DNA from: Flavobacteriales bacterium
Lineage (GTDB): Bacteria > Bacteroidota > Bacteroidia > Flavobacteriales_F > PHOS-HE28
Direction of reading: 5' to 3'
Length of the DNA stretch: 64,000 nucleotides
NCBI GenBank assembly: GCA_016710685.1
Contig: JADJVC010000006.1
Location: 186,001-250,000 of the forward strand
Positions 1 through 9,184 of the stretch are shown in pieces. How positions within the stretch are numbered: the stretch's first letter is position 1; each line of letters begins with the position of its first letter. The notes beneath the pieces are model-generated. The model had not been told where the DNA came from. It saw nothing but the letters and a program-made list of their open reading frames with translations, and made no database searches. A program made the translations under genes and the position numbers.

Positions 1-1421
1 GTACCGTCCCCTGCAATGATCACGTAGTTGCCCAGTGACAGCGGCTCCACAGGCAGCTCCACCACATGTGCATTCAGGTCGCCGTCGTCCGGCAGGTCCA
101 CGTTCCATTCCCGCAAAGCAGGCAGCTTCAGTATGCGTTTTTGCCAATCACCATCGTTGTATCGGGCATCGGGTTTTCCATTGGATTTTACAATGCGCAG
201 CCAGAGATGCTTGGTGTTGGTGTAATTTACGGAGATCCGGAACGGCACGTCCGGCGTGGTTGCTTCTTCCGCTTGCACCTGAAAAGTTGGCTGTGTCCAT
301 TGTGTGAGCAAGGCCGTGGCGCGTTTCGCTGCGAAAGGCTCCTGTGGATGTGAAGCAATTTCGCGGCAAATGTCCACGGCGGTTTTCTTTTCCCATTTGA
401 AAGCGCTGTCCGGCGCGAGCCGCTGGTAGTTGCCGGCCTGGTCGACATGCCATTGCGCGATGGCGAGCATCACCGCGCTCTTTTCCTCACCGACATTGAG
501 CGTGGCGCTCTGGGCTTGAAGCGCTTCGAGATAGAGGCTGTCTTTTCGAGGAAGCGTGCTGTTTTCGCGGGCAAAGGCGAGGCGGTCGAGCGTGATGTCG
601 GTTAGTGCGGCAGGGTTGTCTGAAAGGTGCAACGCGGTGAGCTGCTGATACAGCCGTAACGCCTGCCATTCCCATGCGGAACTGTCGCGTGTGGCGAAGT
701 TTGCCGAAGCGAATTCCGGCGCTGCTGCAAAGGCCTGTGGGCTGTCCAATTGGAATCGCCATGCGGGTTCCGCCAAGCGCGTTTCACTGTTCTGGAACAC
801 GTCTAATGCGCGGTGTGCGAGCAGGTCGAACAACGTTGGACGCAAGGACTGCTCAGCGTTTTCCGGCTGAAGTAACTGTTCCAATTCGCCTGTGGGGACT
901 TTCGCCAGTTCCGCCGCTGGTTCCAGCGATGCGGCATACGTGTCGATCACCTTCCGCATAAAGGTGGCCTGGTCCCAAGTTTCCGGATCTTCGGTGGATT
1001 CCGCGAGGTAGGTGCGGTCCAAAACGCGCCAGCGGTTCTGCTGGTAATAATTCCACCATTGCTCGGCAACAACGCTTTGCAACAATTGCTTCAAGGGCGT
1101 AGTGGCGGCGTTCGCGGCGGAATCCAATTGGGCAATTACCTGCACGGGTTCAGTGCCCGTGTACTGCTGAAAGCGCGCGGCATACATCCACGCGCGGAAT
1201 TCCGTGCGCCAATCTTTTTCCGCTTGCGCCTTTGCCAAAACGACATTCGTCTCTTTCAACGCTGAAGCATATTGGCCGATGTTGCTGAGCGAATCAATGG
1301 CGGCCCAGGTCGCGTCGTATTTTCCTTCGGGCATGGTAGCGGTGTTCTTCGTGGAAGCACAGCCCAGCACCACGAGAAGTGTAGTGGCGGTGCCGAGCAG
1401 AATTTTACGGATGTTGCGCAT
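1..1421 (-). CDS. Alpha-2-macroglobulin-family lipoprotein, N-terminal part (3' end outside window)
   Basis: The reading frame is open from an ATG at 1421 to the left edge, giving about 473 residues of a longer protein. It starts with a lipoprotein signal (basic MRNIRK, hydrophobic stretch, lipobox VLGC with Cys21), so it should be anchored in an envelope membrane. The next segment (YDATWAAIDSLSNIGQY, then an NRWRVLDRTYL motif near residue 130) resembles the N-terminal part of the large Bacteroidota alpha-2-macroglobulin (YfaS-like) proteins, thought to act as envelope protease traps. The MG domains and any thioester motif would lie outside the window. It is divergent from the glutamate-synthase-like gene. 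The family call rests on N-terminal resemblance only. Confidence 0.75.
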   Translation of the reverse strand, partial: MRNIRKILLGTATTLLVVLGCASTKNTATMPEGKYDATWAAIDSLSNIGQYASALKETNVVLAKAQAEKDWRTEFRAWMYAARFQQYTGTEPVQVIAQLDSAANAATTPLKQLLQSVVAEQWWNYYQQNRWRVLDRTYLAESTEDPETWDQATFMRKVIDTYAASLEPAAELAKVPTGELEQLLQPENAEQSLRPTLFDLLAHRALDVFQNSETRLAEPAWRFQLDSPQAFAAAPEFASANFATRDSSAWEWQALRLYQQLTALHLSDNPAALTDITLDRLAFARENSTLPRKDSLYLEALQAQSATLNVGEEKSAVMLAIAQWHVDQAGNYQRLAPDSAFKWEKKTAVDICREIASHPQEPFAAKRATALLTQWTQPTFQVQAEEATTPDVPFRISVNYTNTKHLWLRIVKSNGKPDARYNDGDWQKRILKLPALREWNVDLPDDGDLNAHVVELPVEPLSLGNYVIIAGDG

Positions 1422-1705
1422 CAAAACTCGCCGCAACCGTTTTGTCGGAGCGGCAATGTGCCAAAGATCGCTATTCATGGCGGGCTGTACACGCTGGTGC
1501 AAGTTGGGTTCAGAAGGAACGATGATCGGTTGCTGGTGATTTGTGATCGGGAGTTCGGAACGGGAAGCGGCATCCGACCGCCGGTCTTCGCTTACCGCTT
1601 TGATCATTCGCAGTAGTACGGCTCCCCAACTTGGTTTTTCTCACCTTCACGGAAATTAGCGCGACCATCCGACCTTCGCATTTTTCCGGGTATAATTTCA
1701 CCGCC
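1422..1705. other. Divergent intergenic region with short heptamer traces
   Basis: This 284-bp gap separates two divergent genes, so it should hold both promoters. I see no convincing gene. It contains a degenerate pair of 7-bp units (GGTGATT, TGTGATC) at 1535-1548, the same unit type as the arrays near 33.2 kb and 52.5 kb. A TATAATTT string lies at 1691-1698 just ahead of the plus-strand start, but it sits too close to the ATG to be a confident promoter. Confidence 0.4.
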
Positions 1706-3238
1706 ATGCGCAAGCTCTTTTATCTCGTCGGGGCCTTGGTTCTAATTGCAATCGCCTTATTCGGCTGGTTCGATCACCGGTACCTGTGGGGATTCGCGTT
1801 GGCGATACCGCTCTTTCTGCTCGGCATTTACAACATGGTGCAGTCGCGCCACACCATTCTGCGGAATTTCCCGGTGCTGGGTTACATGCGTTATGCACTG
1901 GAGTTTATTGCTCCGGAGATCCAGCAGTACTTTATTGAGCGGCATACAGACGGACGGCCATTCAGCCGGCAGCAGCGTTCGCTGGCCTATCAACGGGCAA
2001 AAAACGTGGGCGATACCGTGCCGTTCGGCACACAGCTCGACATCAATGCGGCGAACTACGAAGGCATCCGCCATTCCATTTATCCGAAGGAAATCCCTGC
2101 TGATCCGCCCCGCGTGAAAATTGGCGGCGCGTATTGCAAGAAGCCATACATGGCCAGCCTGTTGAACATTTCGGCAATGAGCTTCGGATCGCTGAGTGAT
2201 CGCGCCGTGCTGGCGCTGAACACCGGCGCGCGCAAGGGCGGCTTTTACCACAACACCGGCGAGGGCGGCCTCAGTCCGCACCACCTTAAACCCGGCGGAG
2301 ACATTACTTGGCAGATCGGCACAGGCTACTTCGGCTGCCGCACCAAAGAAGGGAAATTCGATCCGGATTTGTTCCGTACCAAAGTGGCCGAACATCACCA
2401 AGTGCGCATGATCGAGCTGAAGATCTCCCAAGGCGCAAAACCTGGCCACGGCGGGGTGTTGCCCGCCGTAAAGAACACGCCGGAGATCGCCGCGATCCGG
2501 CACATTGAACCGCACACGGTTGTGCTTTCGCCACCGGGTCACAGCGCCTTCTCCGATGCGGAAGGCTTCCTGAAATTCATTACCCAGTTGCGCGAATTAA
2601 GCGAGGGCTTGCCCGTCGGGTTCAAGCTTTGCATTGGGCGTACCGAAGAGTTTACCGAGCTGTGTGAGAAGATGGTGGCCACCGGCATGCGCCCGGATTT
2701 TATTACAGTGGACGGTGCGGAAGGCGGCACTGGCGCGGCCCCGTTGGAGTTCTCTGATTCAGTGGGCATGCCGGTCGAACCTGCGTTGATGTTCGTGCGC
2801 CGTACGTTGGAACGTTTCGGCCTGCACGGGGAAATTAAAATTATCGCGAGTGGTAAAGTGCTTACTTCCGCCAGCTTAATGAAGATGCTTGGCTTGGGTG
2901 CCGACCTCTGCAACAGTGCGCGCGGTTTCATGTTTTCGCTGGGCTGCATACAAGCATTGCGCTGCAACACCAACGATTGCCCTACCGGCGTTGCCACGCA
3001 GGACAAGGGCTTGGTAAGCGGACTTGTGGTCTCGGATAAAAGTGAGCGCGTTTTCAACTTTCACAAAAACACGTTGCATTCTCTTATGGAACTGCTGGCC
3101 GCCTGTGGGCTGGACAATGTGGAGGACATCAGCATGAGCCAATTCATGCGGGGAGATGAGTTCGTGCGACTGGCGGACCGATATTTTCCTGATGGACTGG
3201 AGCAGGTGATGCATCCTTCGCCGGGAGCGGGGAAGTGA
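1706..3238 (+). CDS. FMN-binding glutamate synthase family protein (GltB-like, membrane-anchored)
   Basis: The 510-residue protein has two hydrophobic N-terminal segments (about residues 4-20 and 27-45) followed by a glutamate-synthase central/FMN barrel domain. Visible family motifs include NISAMSFGSLS, NTGEGGLSPHH, KISQGAKPGHGG, DGAEGGTGAAP and the Cys-rich CIQALRCNTNDCPTG that in GltB relatives binds an iron-sulfur cluster. Stand-alone proteins of this type are common in Bacteroidota; their exact reaction is not settled, and a glutamine amidotransferase domain is absent. I chose ATG 1706 because it starts directly at the first membrane segment; an upstream start at 1631 would add 25 residues with no domain character. 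Confidence 0.88.
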   Translation: MRKLFYLVGALVLIAIALFGWFDHRYLWGFALAIPLFLLGIYNMVQSRHTILRNFPVLGYMRYALEFIAPEIQQYFIERHTDGRPFSRQQRSLAYQRAKNVGDTVPFGTQLDINAANYEGIRHSIYPKEIPADPPRVKIGGAYCKKPYMASLLNISAMSFGSLSDRAVLALNTGARKGGFYHNTGEGGLSPHHLKPGGDITWQIGTGYFGCRTKEGKFDPDLFRTKVAEHHQVRMIELKISQGAKPGHGGVLPAVKNTPEIAAIRHIEPHTVVLSPPGHSAFSDAEGFLKFITQLRELSEGLPVGFKLCIGRTEEFTELCEKMVATGMRPDFITVDGAEGGTGAAPLEFSDSVGMPVEPALMFVRRTLERFGLHGEIKIIASGKVLTSASLMKMLGLGADLCNSARGFMFSLGCIQALRCNTNDCPTGVATQDKGLVSGLVVSDKSERVFNFHKNTLHSLMELLAACGLDNVEDISMSQFMRGDEFVRLADRYFPDGLEQVMHPSPGAGK

Positions 3239-3270
3239 ACGTTTTTAGTTTCGCTGACGCACGGCGCTTA

Positions 3271-4959
3271 CTATCCGACCGTGTGCCGTCGCATCAACAA
3301 AGCGTACAGTACAAAGCTCACCCCGAACCCCGTGAACCACGCGATCTGGTATAGCGCCTCCAACGGCTTCACCCAAAAGCCCGCCAGCGCCACCAACACG
3401 CCTACGGCCAGCGCAACCATTGCCCGCGTGTTCACGCCGCCTGTATAGCTGTATTCGCCGTCCACCGCATACAAGCCGGGCACGGAAAGCGTGCGCTTAC
3501 GAACGATGAAATAATCGCACAGCAAGATCCCGAGCACCGGGCCCAACAGGCCGCTCACGAAAACAAGTATCCCGCTGATCTCGTCCATGAGCCACCACGG
3601 GCAGATCACGATGCCCACCAAACCTGCGAGCAATCCGCCCATGCGAAAGCTGATGCGCTTGGGAAACAGGTTGCTGATGGCGTTCGCCGGCGCAATGATG
3701 TTCGCCGCGATGTTGGTGCTAAGCGTAGCGATCAACATGGCGAACTGCGCGAAGATCACCACGCCAGGGCTGTTGAACTTGCCGATCAGCGAGACCGGAT
3801 CCCACGGTGCATCCTCGGAAATGAGCACATCCGGCAAGGCCACCACGGCCGCGCACGTCACGAAAATGCCCACGAACGAGTAGAACATCATGGTGCCCGG
3901 CAAGCCGATGAACTGCCCCGCGACCTGTGCCTTTTGCGTGGTGGCAAAACGTGTGATGTCCGAAATGCTGATCGCCATGGTAGCCCAAAAACCCACCATC
4001 GCCGTGAACCACATGAGGTATTGCCAAAGCATGTTCGTAGAGGCCGGGGGCGCTGCCAAAGGCACGTCCACCATGCTGGAGACATGGCCATTCGCATCGC
4101 GGAACTGTACCTTCTCTTGGCCTGCCCCAACCAGCGGTACTTCGGTGGTTTCGCCTACAAGTGGAAGCCATTCAACGGGAACATCTTTTTTAGTTTCCGA
4201 GGAAATTATCCGATATTCCGTGGCCTTCACCTTTCCGTCTTTACCAAGCAGCGGTGTAAGGCCCAACGTGCGGCCCGGATGATAGGCATACGGCACCAAT
4301 TGCACGGTGGCCTGCTGCAATTGTTTGCCTTGTCCGAGCGTTGCAATGAAGCCGCCAGCATTCATCGCGCCCCACGCCAACAGTGCGATGCCGATGCCAA
4401 TGAGCACAGGTGCGCTCCACGCCTCCAGCCATTCGATCCGCTCGGTGCCTTTGCAGATGAAGTAAATGTTGATGGTCCAGAATACGCCAAAGGCGATGAA
4501 CTTGCCGTAAGAAAGACCGGCATCGCCTGTGCTGCCTGTCATTACCGACCAAATGGAGTAAAGCGAAAGTCCGCCGATCCAGGCGTTCACTCCGAACCAG
4601 CCGCAGGCCACTAGGGCGCGCAACAACGAAGGCACGTGCACGCCCAACGTTCCGAACGGTGCGCGCCCTTGCACCGGGAACGGGATGCCGTACTTCACCC
4701 CGGCGTGGCCGTTCAGCACCATCGGCACGGTGATCACCAAATTCGCCAGACCGATAATGATGAGCGCCGCCTGCCAATCCAGCCCGGCGCGCATCATGTA
4801 CGAAGCGAGCAAGTAGGTGGGGATGCACACTGCCATGCCCACCCACAATGCCGCCATGTGCCATTTGCCCCACGTGCGTTTTCCGGGGGGAATGGGCGCG
4901 AGGTCTTCGCTGTAGAGCGGCGAAGCCGTGGTTTTTTCAAGGAGTGGCGGCAGTTCCAT
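3271..4959 (-). CDS. NCS1 family nucleobase:cation symporter with an inserted soluble loop
   Basis: The 562-residue protein has about 12 hydrophobic segments and matches the NCS1 (Mhp1/PucI/uracil permease) family: a cytoplasmic N-terminus, then WVGMAVCIPTYLLA in TM1, the GIPFPVQGRAPFG stretch and a GWFGVNAWIGG helix. It probably imports a nucleobase, hydantoin or allantoin-type substrate with a cation. Unusually, residues about 208-308 form a hydrophilic segment between two transmembrane helices where typical members have only a short loop. ATG 4959 is preferred over the TTG 21 bases upstream. It converges on the glutamate-synthase-like gene. Confidence 0.87.
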   Translation of the reverse strand: MELPPLLEKTTASPLYSEDLAPIPPGKRTWGKWHMAALWVGMAVCIPTYLLASYMMRAGLDWQAALIIIGLANLVITVPMVLNGHAGVKYGIPFPVQGRAPFGTLGVHVPSLLRALVACGWFGVNAWIGGLSLYSIWSVMTGSTGDAGLSYGKFIAFGVFWTINIYFICKGTERIEWLEAWSAPVLIGIGIALLAWGAMNAGGFIATLGQGKQLQQATVQLVPYAYHPGRTLGLTPLLGKDGKVKATEYRIISSETKKDVPVEWLPLVGETTEVPLVGAGQEKVQFRDANGHVSSMVDVPLAAPPASTNMLWQYLMWFTAMVGFWATMAISISDITRFATTQKAQVAGQFIGLPGTMMFYSFVGIFVTCAAVVALPDVLISEDAPWDPVSLIGKFNSPGVVIFAQFAMLIATLSTNIAANIIAPANAISNLFPKRISFRMGGLLAGLVGIVICPWWLMDEISGILVFVSGLLGPVLGILLCDYFIVRKRTLSVPGLYAVDGEYSYTGGVNTRAMVALAVGVLVALAGFWVKPLEALYQIAWFTGFGVSFVLYALLMRRHTVG

Positions 4960-5070
4960 GGTGGCGGGGTGGGCGACCAAAGTAATGGGGGAGGGACAGG
5001 TGGTGGTTTTTCCGATTTTCTAAATTGGCCCCACCGCACATCCACACGCTTTTCCACAGCGACCCCTGAA

Positions 5071-5673
5071 ATGACAGAATTCGAAGAACCAATGATGGAC
5101 CCGCTCATCCACGACCTGCTGCGGATCTTGTGGATCGTACTGATCGCCTATTGGACGATCTCTGCGTTGCGCGCGAAAAAGGTGGCCGCACAAGAATCGT
5201 TGCCGTTGAGGATCTTCGCCTACTGGCTTCCGTTGGCGATCGCCGTGTACTTGCTTGGCCCAGGTGAATGGTTTGGCCATACGTTGATCCGGGAGAACTT
5301 CGTTGAGCATACGAACACGGTCGGCGTCATCGGCTTGGCATTTGGGGTGGCCGGAGTATTCATAGCGATCTGGTCGAGGTACCTGTTGGGGCGGAATTGG
5401 AGCTTGTCGGTGCAGAAAAAGCAAGACCATGGATTGATCTCCACAGGTCCTTACAAGTTCGTCCGGCATCCGATCTACTCCGGTCTGTTGCTCCTGTTCA
5501 CCGGCAATGCGATCATCGTGGGTGATTACCGCGCGATCATCGCTGTGGCCATCGTTTTCTTTTCCTTCTGGTACAAGTTGCGGAAAGAGGAACGATGGTT
5601 GACCGAGGCTTTCGGTGCGGCCTACGTGGAATATTCCAAAGGAACACGGGCGCTGATCCCCGGGATTCTTTGA
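5071..5673 (+). CDS. Isoprenylcysteine carboxyl methyltransferase (ICMT/PEMT) family protein
   Basis: A 200-residue integral membrane protein with four to five hydrophobic segments. The C-terminal half carries the family hallmark: GRNWSLSV, then GPYKFVRHPIYSG, and a final KEERWLTEAFG near the end. These motifs form the S-adenosylmethionine and substrate pocket in ICMT and phospholipid methyltransferases. The bacterial substrate is unknown. The start at 5071 is favoured; in-frame ATGs at 5092 and 5095 are alternatives that would only trim the short acidic N-terminus. Confidence 0.85.
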   Translation: MTEFEEPMMDPLIHDLLRILWIVLIAYWTISALRAKKVAAQESLPLRIFAYWLPLAIAVYLLGPGEWFGHTLIRENFVEHTNTVGVIGLAFGVAGVFIAIWSRYLLGRNWSLSVQKKQDHGLISTGPYKFVRHPIYSGLLLLFTGNAIIVGDYRAIIAVAIVFFSFWYKLRKEERWLTEAFGAAYVEYSKGTRALIPGIL

Positions 5674-5691
5674 ATCCAAGTGGGCGGGCTC

Positions 5692-6894
5692 TTAGCGAAC
5701 TGGTCCCTCCCGCACCGCCGCGATCCCCGGCAGTTCCTTCCCCTCCAAATACTCCAACATAGCACCACCGCCGGTGCTCACATAACTGATCTGGTCCGCG
5801 AGGTTGAACTTGTTCACTGCGGCCACACTGTCGCCGCCACCCACCAAGGAGAACGCGCCATACTTCGTGGCATCCGCAACGGCATCGGCAATGGCCTTGG
5901 TGCCCGCTTGGAAGCTCGGCATCTCGAACACGCCCATGGGTCCGTTCCATAAAATGGTCTTCGCGCGCTTCACCACGGTGCTGAACAACTTGATGCTTTC
6001 CGGACCGATATCCAAGCCCATCCAACCTTCGGGGATGGCGTTGGCCGCGCAGAGATCGGTATTGGCGTTATCTGCGAATGCATCGGCCACTACCGCGTCT
6101 ACGGGCAGGTGCAGCAGCACGCCCCTGTCCTTGGCCTCCGCCAAGATCTCCGTGGCCGTTTTGATGTGGTCTTCCTCTACCAAAGAAGCACCGGTTTTTC
6201 CGCCCTGTGCTTTGATGAAGGTGAAGGCCATGCCACCACCGATGATCACTTCATCGCACTTGCCCAGCAGGTTCTTCAGCACTTCGATCTTGCTGCTCAC
6301 TTTGGCGCCACCGACAATGGCGCACAGCGGCTTTTGCGGATTCTCCAACACCTTGCCGATGCTGTCCAATTCCCCAGCTACCAAGTAGCCGAACAGCTTA
6401 TCCTGTGGGAAATATTTCGCCACGATGGTCGTGCTTGCATGCGCGCGGTGTGCCGTTCCGAACGCATCATTCACGTACACGTCACCCAATGTGGAAAGTG
6501 CCTTGCTGAAACCTTCGTCACCGGCCTCTTCTTCTGGATGAAAGCGCAGGTTTTCCAACAGCAGCACTTCGCCCGGCTTCAGTGCGGCGGCTTTAGCTTG
6601 GGCATCGGGTCCGATGCAATCGGTAGCGAATTGAACCGGAACGCCGAGCAAGCCTTCCAGGTGTTTGGCGATCGGTTTCAAGCTCATGGCCGGATTTACT
6701 TTCCCTTTCGGACGACCGAGGTGGCTCATCAAGATCGCGCTGCCGCCGTCTTTGAGGATCTTCTTCACCGTGGGCACGATGGCGCGGGTGCGGTTGTCGT
6801 CGGTAACGTTGAATTGGGCGTCCAAAGGCACGTTGAGGTCAACGCGGACAAGGGCTTTGTGCCCTTTGAAATTGAAGGAATCCATGGTGTGCAT
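5692..6894 (-). CDS. pgk: Phosphoglycerate kinase
   Basis: Full-length (400 residues) glycolytic phosphoglycerate kinase, interconverting 1,3-bisphosphoglycerate plus ADP and 3-phosphoglycerate plus ATP in the cytosol. Diagnostic motifs are all present: VRVDLNVPLD near the N-terminus, SHLGRPKG, GGAKVSSKIEVL, LWNGPMGVFE and the C-terminal nucleotide loop GGGDSVAAV. Two in-frame ATGs three codons apart (6894, 6885) can serve as start. It lies 41 bp behind the arsenosugar-type operon on the same strand and may share its transcript. Confidence 0.97.
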   Translation of the reverse strand: MHTMDSFNFKGHKALVRVDLNVPLDAQFNVTDDNRTRAIVPTVKKILKDGGSAILMSHLGRPKGKVNPAMSLKPIAKHLEGLLGVPVQFATDCIGPDAQAKAAALKPGEVLLLENLRFHPEEEAGDEGFSKALSTLGDVYVNDAFGTAHRAHASTTIVAKYFPQDKLFGYLVAGELDSIGKVLENPQKPLCAIVGGAKVSSKIEVLKNLLGKCDEVIIGGGMAFTFIKAQGGKTGASLVEEDHIKTATEILAEAKDRGVLLHLPVDAVVADAFADNANTDLCAANAIPEGWMGLDIGPESIKLFSTVVKRAKTILWNGPMGVFEMPSFQAGTKAIADAVADATKYGAFSLVGGGDSVAAVNKFNLADQISYVSTGGGAMLEYLEGKELPGIAAVREGPVR

Positions 6895-6935
6895 GGCGCA
6901 AAAATACCAGTGCCGGGCCGATCGCGTCTACGAGC

Positions 6936-7529
6936 TCAAGGAAGTCCGACCTTGTTAAGGTCTTCTTCCGTGTCGATGTCGATCAACTCCGGAAGCGTTT
7001 TCCACGTGCGACAGAGCCGCTTCAGGTCTGCCGTGGTCTGCTTGAAAACCGAGTCCGTGCTCCAGCTTTTTCCTTGGAAGATTTCCGGACATGGCTTCCG
7101 TAGTCCAAGCAAATAGTAGCCTCCGTCATTGGCGGGCCCGATCACCGCGTCGTGTGTTTCCAGCGCTTTCAACGCTTCGCGGAGCAGCGCTTCCGAAAGC
7201 TGTGGAAGGTCCGTGCCGATGATGAAAATCGGGGAGTGTCCGCTGGCGAAACCGCCATCGAACGCGCGTTGCATGCGTTCGCCGAGATCAGCACCAGCTT
7301 GTTGATGAACGGAGTAGCCCAATGCAGCGCATGGTTCCTCCGCCGGAAGTTCATCAGCATACCAAGCCTGCCGGTCCACACCGAGCTGTGCGCCTTGTTC
7401 AATGGTGTGCTTAAGCAAAAGCGAGTAGATCTCCAACGCACGTTCCTTTCCGAGGGTGGCCGCCAAACGTGTCTTCACTTTCCCCAATACGGGAGCACGC
7501 AGAAAAACCAGAAGTAAGGGATTGCTCAT
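6936..7529 (-). CDS. TIGR04282-type glycosyltransferase of arsenosugar biosynthesis
   Basis: A 197-residue nucleotide-sugar-transferase-like protein (DUF2064/TIGR04282). Motifs seen: LRAPVLGKVKTRLA at the N-terminus, GTDLPQL and the DGGYYLLG loop, as in MobA/CofC-fold transferases. Members of this family are usually encoded with the radical SAM protein ArsS and are annotated as arsenosugar-biosynthesis glycosyltransferases. Its ATG at 7529 overlaps the arsS stop by 4 bp (ATGA), showing translational coupling. An upstream in-frame start at 7580 is inside arsS and is not needed. Confidence 0.85.
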   Translation of the reverse strand: MSNPLLLVFLRAPVLGKVKTRLAATLGKERALEIYSLLLKHTIEQGAQLGVDRQAWYADELPAEEPCAALGYSVHQQAGADLGERMQRAFDGGFASGHSPIFIIGTDLPQLSEALLREALKALETHDAVIGPANDGGYYLLGLRKPCPEIFQGKSWSTDSVFKQTTADLKRLCRTWKTLPELIDIDTEEDLNKVGLP

Positions 7530-8566
7530 GCCACTGTTCCGCCGCAACTGCTTCCCGCGCCAGCGGTGCATCCGTAGCAATGCCTGCCCGTAACGATCGC
7601 GCGACCGGCCACGTTCGATTTGGCGAGATCACGGATGTGGTGCGGCATTCCAGCGCTCAGCGGCAATTCCAGCATCTGGTTGAAGTCGCAATCATAGATG
7701 CTGCCGTCGTGTGATACGGAGATCATGTTGCGGCACATTACGCCTTGCACAGCGGCGGGGTTGAAGGCGTTCACCAAGCGCTCCATGTATTCCGCGTAAT
7801 GTTCGGAGCGCACCAAGTATTCCAAGAAGCGACTGATCGGCAGGTTGGTGATGGCGAAGAGCTTGTGGAACTGGATGCCGTGATCGGCCATCAGACTTTT
7901 CTTGAACTGCTTCTCCAATTCATCCTGTGAGCCGGGTAAAAATGCACCTGCGGGATTGTACACGAGGTTGAGCTCGAGTTCGCTGTCCGGCAAGCCGTAG
8001 CCCACGGCATTCAGCATCTTCAAGGCTTCGATGGAATGCTCGAACACACCCTTTCCGCGCTGGCGGTCGGTGCGGTCGGCGGTATAAAATGGCAGCGAGC
8101 TCACCACTTCCATCTTGTGCTTCCGGTAGAATTCCGGCAGGTCGTAATACTTCTTATTGGCCCTGATGATCGTAAGGTTGCAACGCACGATGATGTGGCA
8201 ACCTTTCTCGTTGAGCTGCTCTACGAACCAACGGAAGTCGGGATGCATTTCCGGCGCGCCGCCAGTGAGGTCCACCGTGTGTACGGGGTGTGCATCGAGC
8301 GCCCGGAGGCAATCCTCCATCACCTCGCGGCTCATGCGCTCCTTGCGGTCCGGACCGGCATCTACGTGGCAGTGGGTGCAGGTCTGGTTGCACATGCGGC
8401 CGAGGTTGAGCTGTAGCACTTCCAAGTTGGTCGCATGCAGCACGGGCAAGCCGCTCTCGGCAAGTTTGTCGGCGAAGAACGGCAGTGCCGAGCCCGGATC
8501 CTCCAGCACGAGGCGTTGCTCGGAAGGCGCGCTCAATAAGGCGTGTTGTGCCAAAAGGCTCTTCAT
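7526..8566 (-). CDS. arsS: Arsenosugar biosynthesis radical SAM protein ArsS
   Basis: A 346-residue radical SAM enzyme with the cluster motif CNQTCTHC (CX3CX2C), followed by DLTGGAPEMHP. The C-terminus has a Cys-rich tail (CYGCTAGAGSSC) typical of ArsS. In characterised systems ArsS adds the adenosyl group of SAM to methylated arsenic, giving an arsenosugar precursor; in this organism the role is inferred from family membership. Both ends overlap neighbours by 4 bp (ATGA junctions with the peroxidase-like gene upstream and the glycosyltransferase downstream), so the three are translated as one unit. I see no arsM methyltransferase gene beside it. Confidence 0.92.
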   Translation of the reverse strand: MKSLLAQHALLSAPSEQRLVLEDPGSALPFFADKLAESGLPVLHATNLEVLQLNLGRMCNQTCTHCHVDAGPDRKERMSREVMEDCLRALDAHPVHTVDLTGGAPEMHPDFRWFVEQLNEKGCHIIVRCNLTIIRANKKYYDLPEFYRKHKMEVVSSLPFYTADRTDRQRGKGVFEHSIEALKMLNAVGYGLPDSELELNLVYNPAGAFLPGSQDELEKQFKKSLMADHGIQFHKLFAITNLPISRFLEYLVRSEHYAEYMERLVNAFNPAAVQGVMCRNMISVSHDGSIYDCDFNQMLELPLSAGMPHHIRDLAKSNVAGRAIVTGRHCYGCTAGAGSSCGGTVA

Positions 8567-8901
8567 GCTCCGGTCAGGTCCTTTACGTGGTCCATCATCT
8601 GTGTGGCATGCACAAGTGTTGCACCGCCACGCATCGCGGCCGCGACATGGACCGCCTCCATCATTTGGGCTTCGCTGCAACCTTTCTCAAGTGCATCCGT
8701 GCTGTAAGCGTCAATGCAATACGGGCATTGCACGCCATGGGCCACCGCCAATGCGATCAAGGATTTCTCGCGGGCAGTCAACGCGCCTTCCTTGAAGACC
8801 TCGCCATAGTAGGCGAAGAATTTATCCGCCATCGGCTTTTGGAATTCGGCAATGTTGCCGAATTTGCCGAGGCCTGCGGGGTCGTAATACTTCTTTGCCA
8901 T
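8563..8901 (-). CDS. Arsenosugar-associated peroxidase-like (carboxymuconolactone decarboxylase fold) protein
   Basis: A 112-residue CMD/AhpD-fold protein with the redox motif QCPYCIDAY (CxxC) and a downstream HVAAAMRGG helix. It matches the small peroxidase-like family encoded next to arsS, probably working as a thiol peroxidase or disulfide reductase in the cytosol. The stop overlaps the arsS start by 4 bp. It starts 24 bp after the anti-sigma gene. The substrate is unknown; arsenic or thiol redox chemistry is plausible from context. Confidence 0.87.
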   Translation of the reverse strand: MAKKYYDPAGLGKFGNIAEFQKPMADKFFAYYGEVFKEGALTAREKSLIALAVAHGVQCPYCIDAYSTDALEKGCSEAQMMEAVHVAAAMRGGATLVHATQMMDHVKDLTGA

Positions 8902-8925
8902 TTGCTTCAGGTGCGTTTCGGTGGT

Positions 8926-9183
8926 TCAGTTCTTGTCGTTTATCGCTGTGATGATGCGTTGTTCCAACGGCGCAGTCGACACGGCATCAACACCATTGCC
9001 CCGTTGTTCGAGGAGCGTGTCGATCACTTCGCTTTGATGTTGGAACGCCTTGCAACCTGCACATATACGGGTGTGCATCCACAATTGGACCGACAGCCCG
9101 GCAGGAAGCGGAGCGAACGACCGGCGTTCGATGAGCGCTGCGGCCTTGCGGCAGGAGAGCAGTAGGGTGTGCATAAGCCCCAT
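8926..9183 (-). CDS. Zinc-binding anti-sigma factor (ZAS-like, soluble)
   Basis: An 85-residue protein lacking any transmembrane segment. It has a Cys near the N-terminus (LLSCRKAAAL) and an HTRICAGC motif (Hx3Cx2C), the metal site of zinc-binding anti-sigma domains. The gene starts 1 bp from the end of the sigma factor gene, the usual sigma/anti-sigma pairing. Lack of a membrane anchor suggests a cytosolic sensor, like redox-sensing RsrA-type factors: thiol oxidation or arsenic binding at the zinc site could release the sigma factor. That mechanism is inference. A second ATG at 9174 is possible. Confidence 0.72.
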   Translation of the reverse strand: MGLMHTLLLSCRKAAALIERRSFAPLPAGLSVQLWMHTRICAGCKAFQHQSEVIDTLLEQRGNGVDAVSTAPLEQRIITAINDKN

Positions 9184-9184
9184 A

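Noticed and set aside
1757..2542. 261-codon minus-strand open frame inside the glutamate-synthase-like gene
   Set aside because: Complement of a well-conserved FMN barrel; no independent features.
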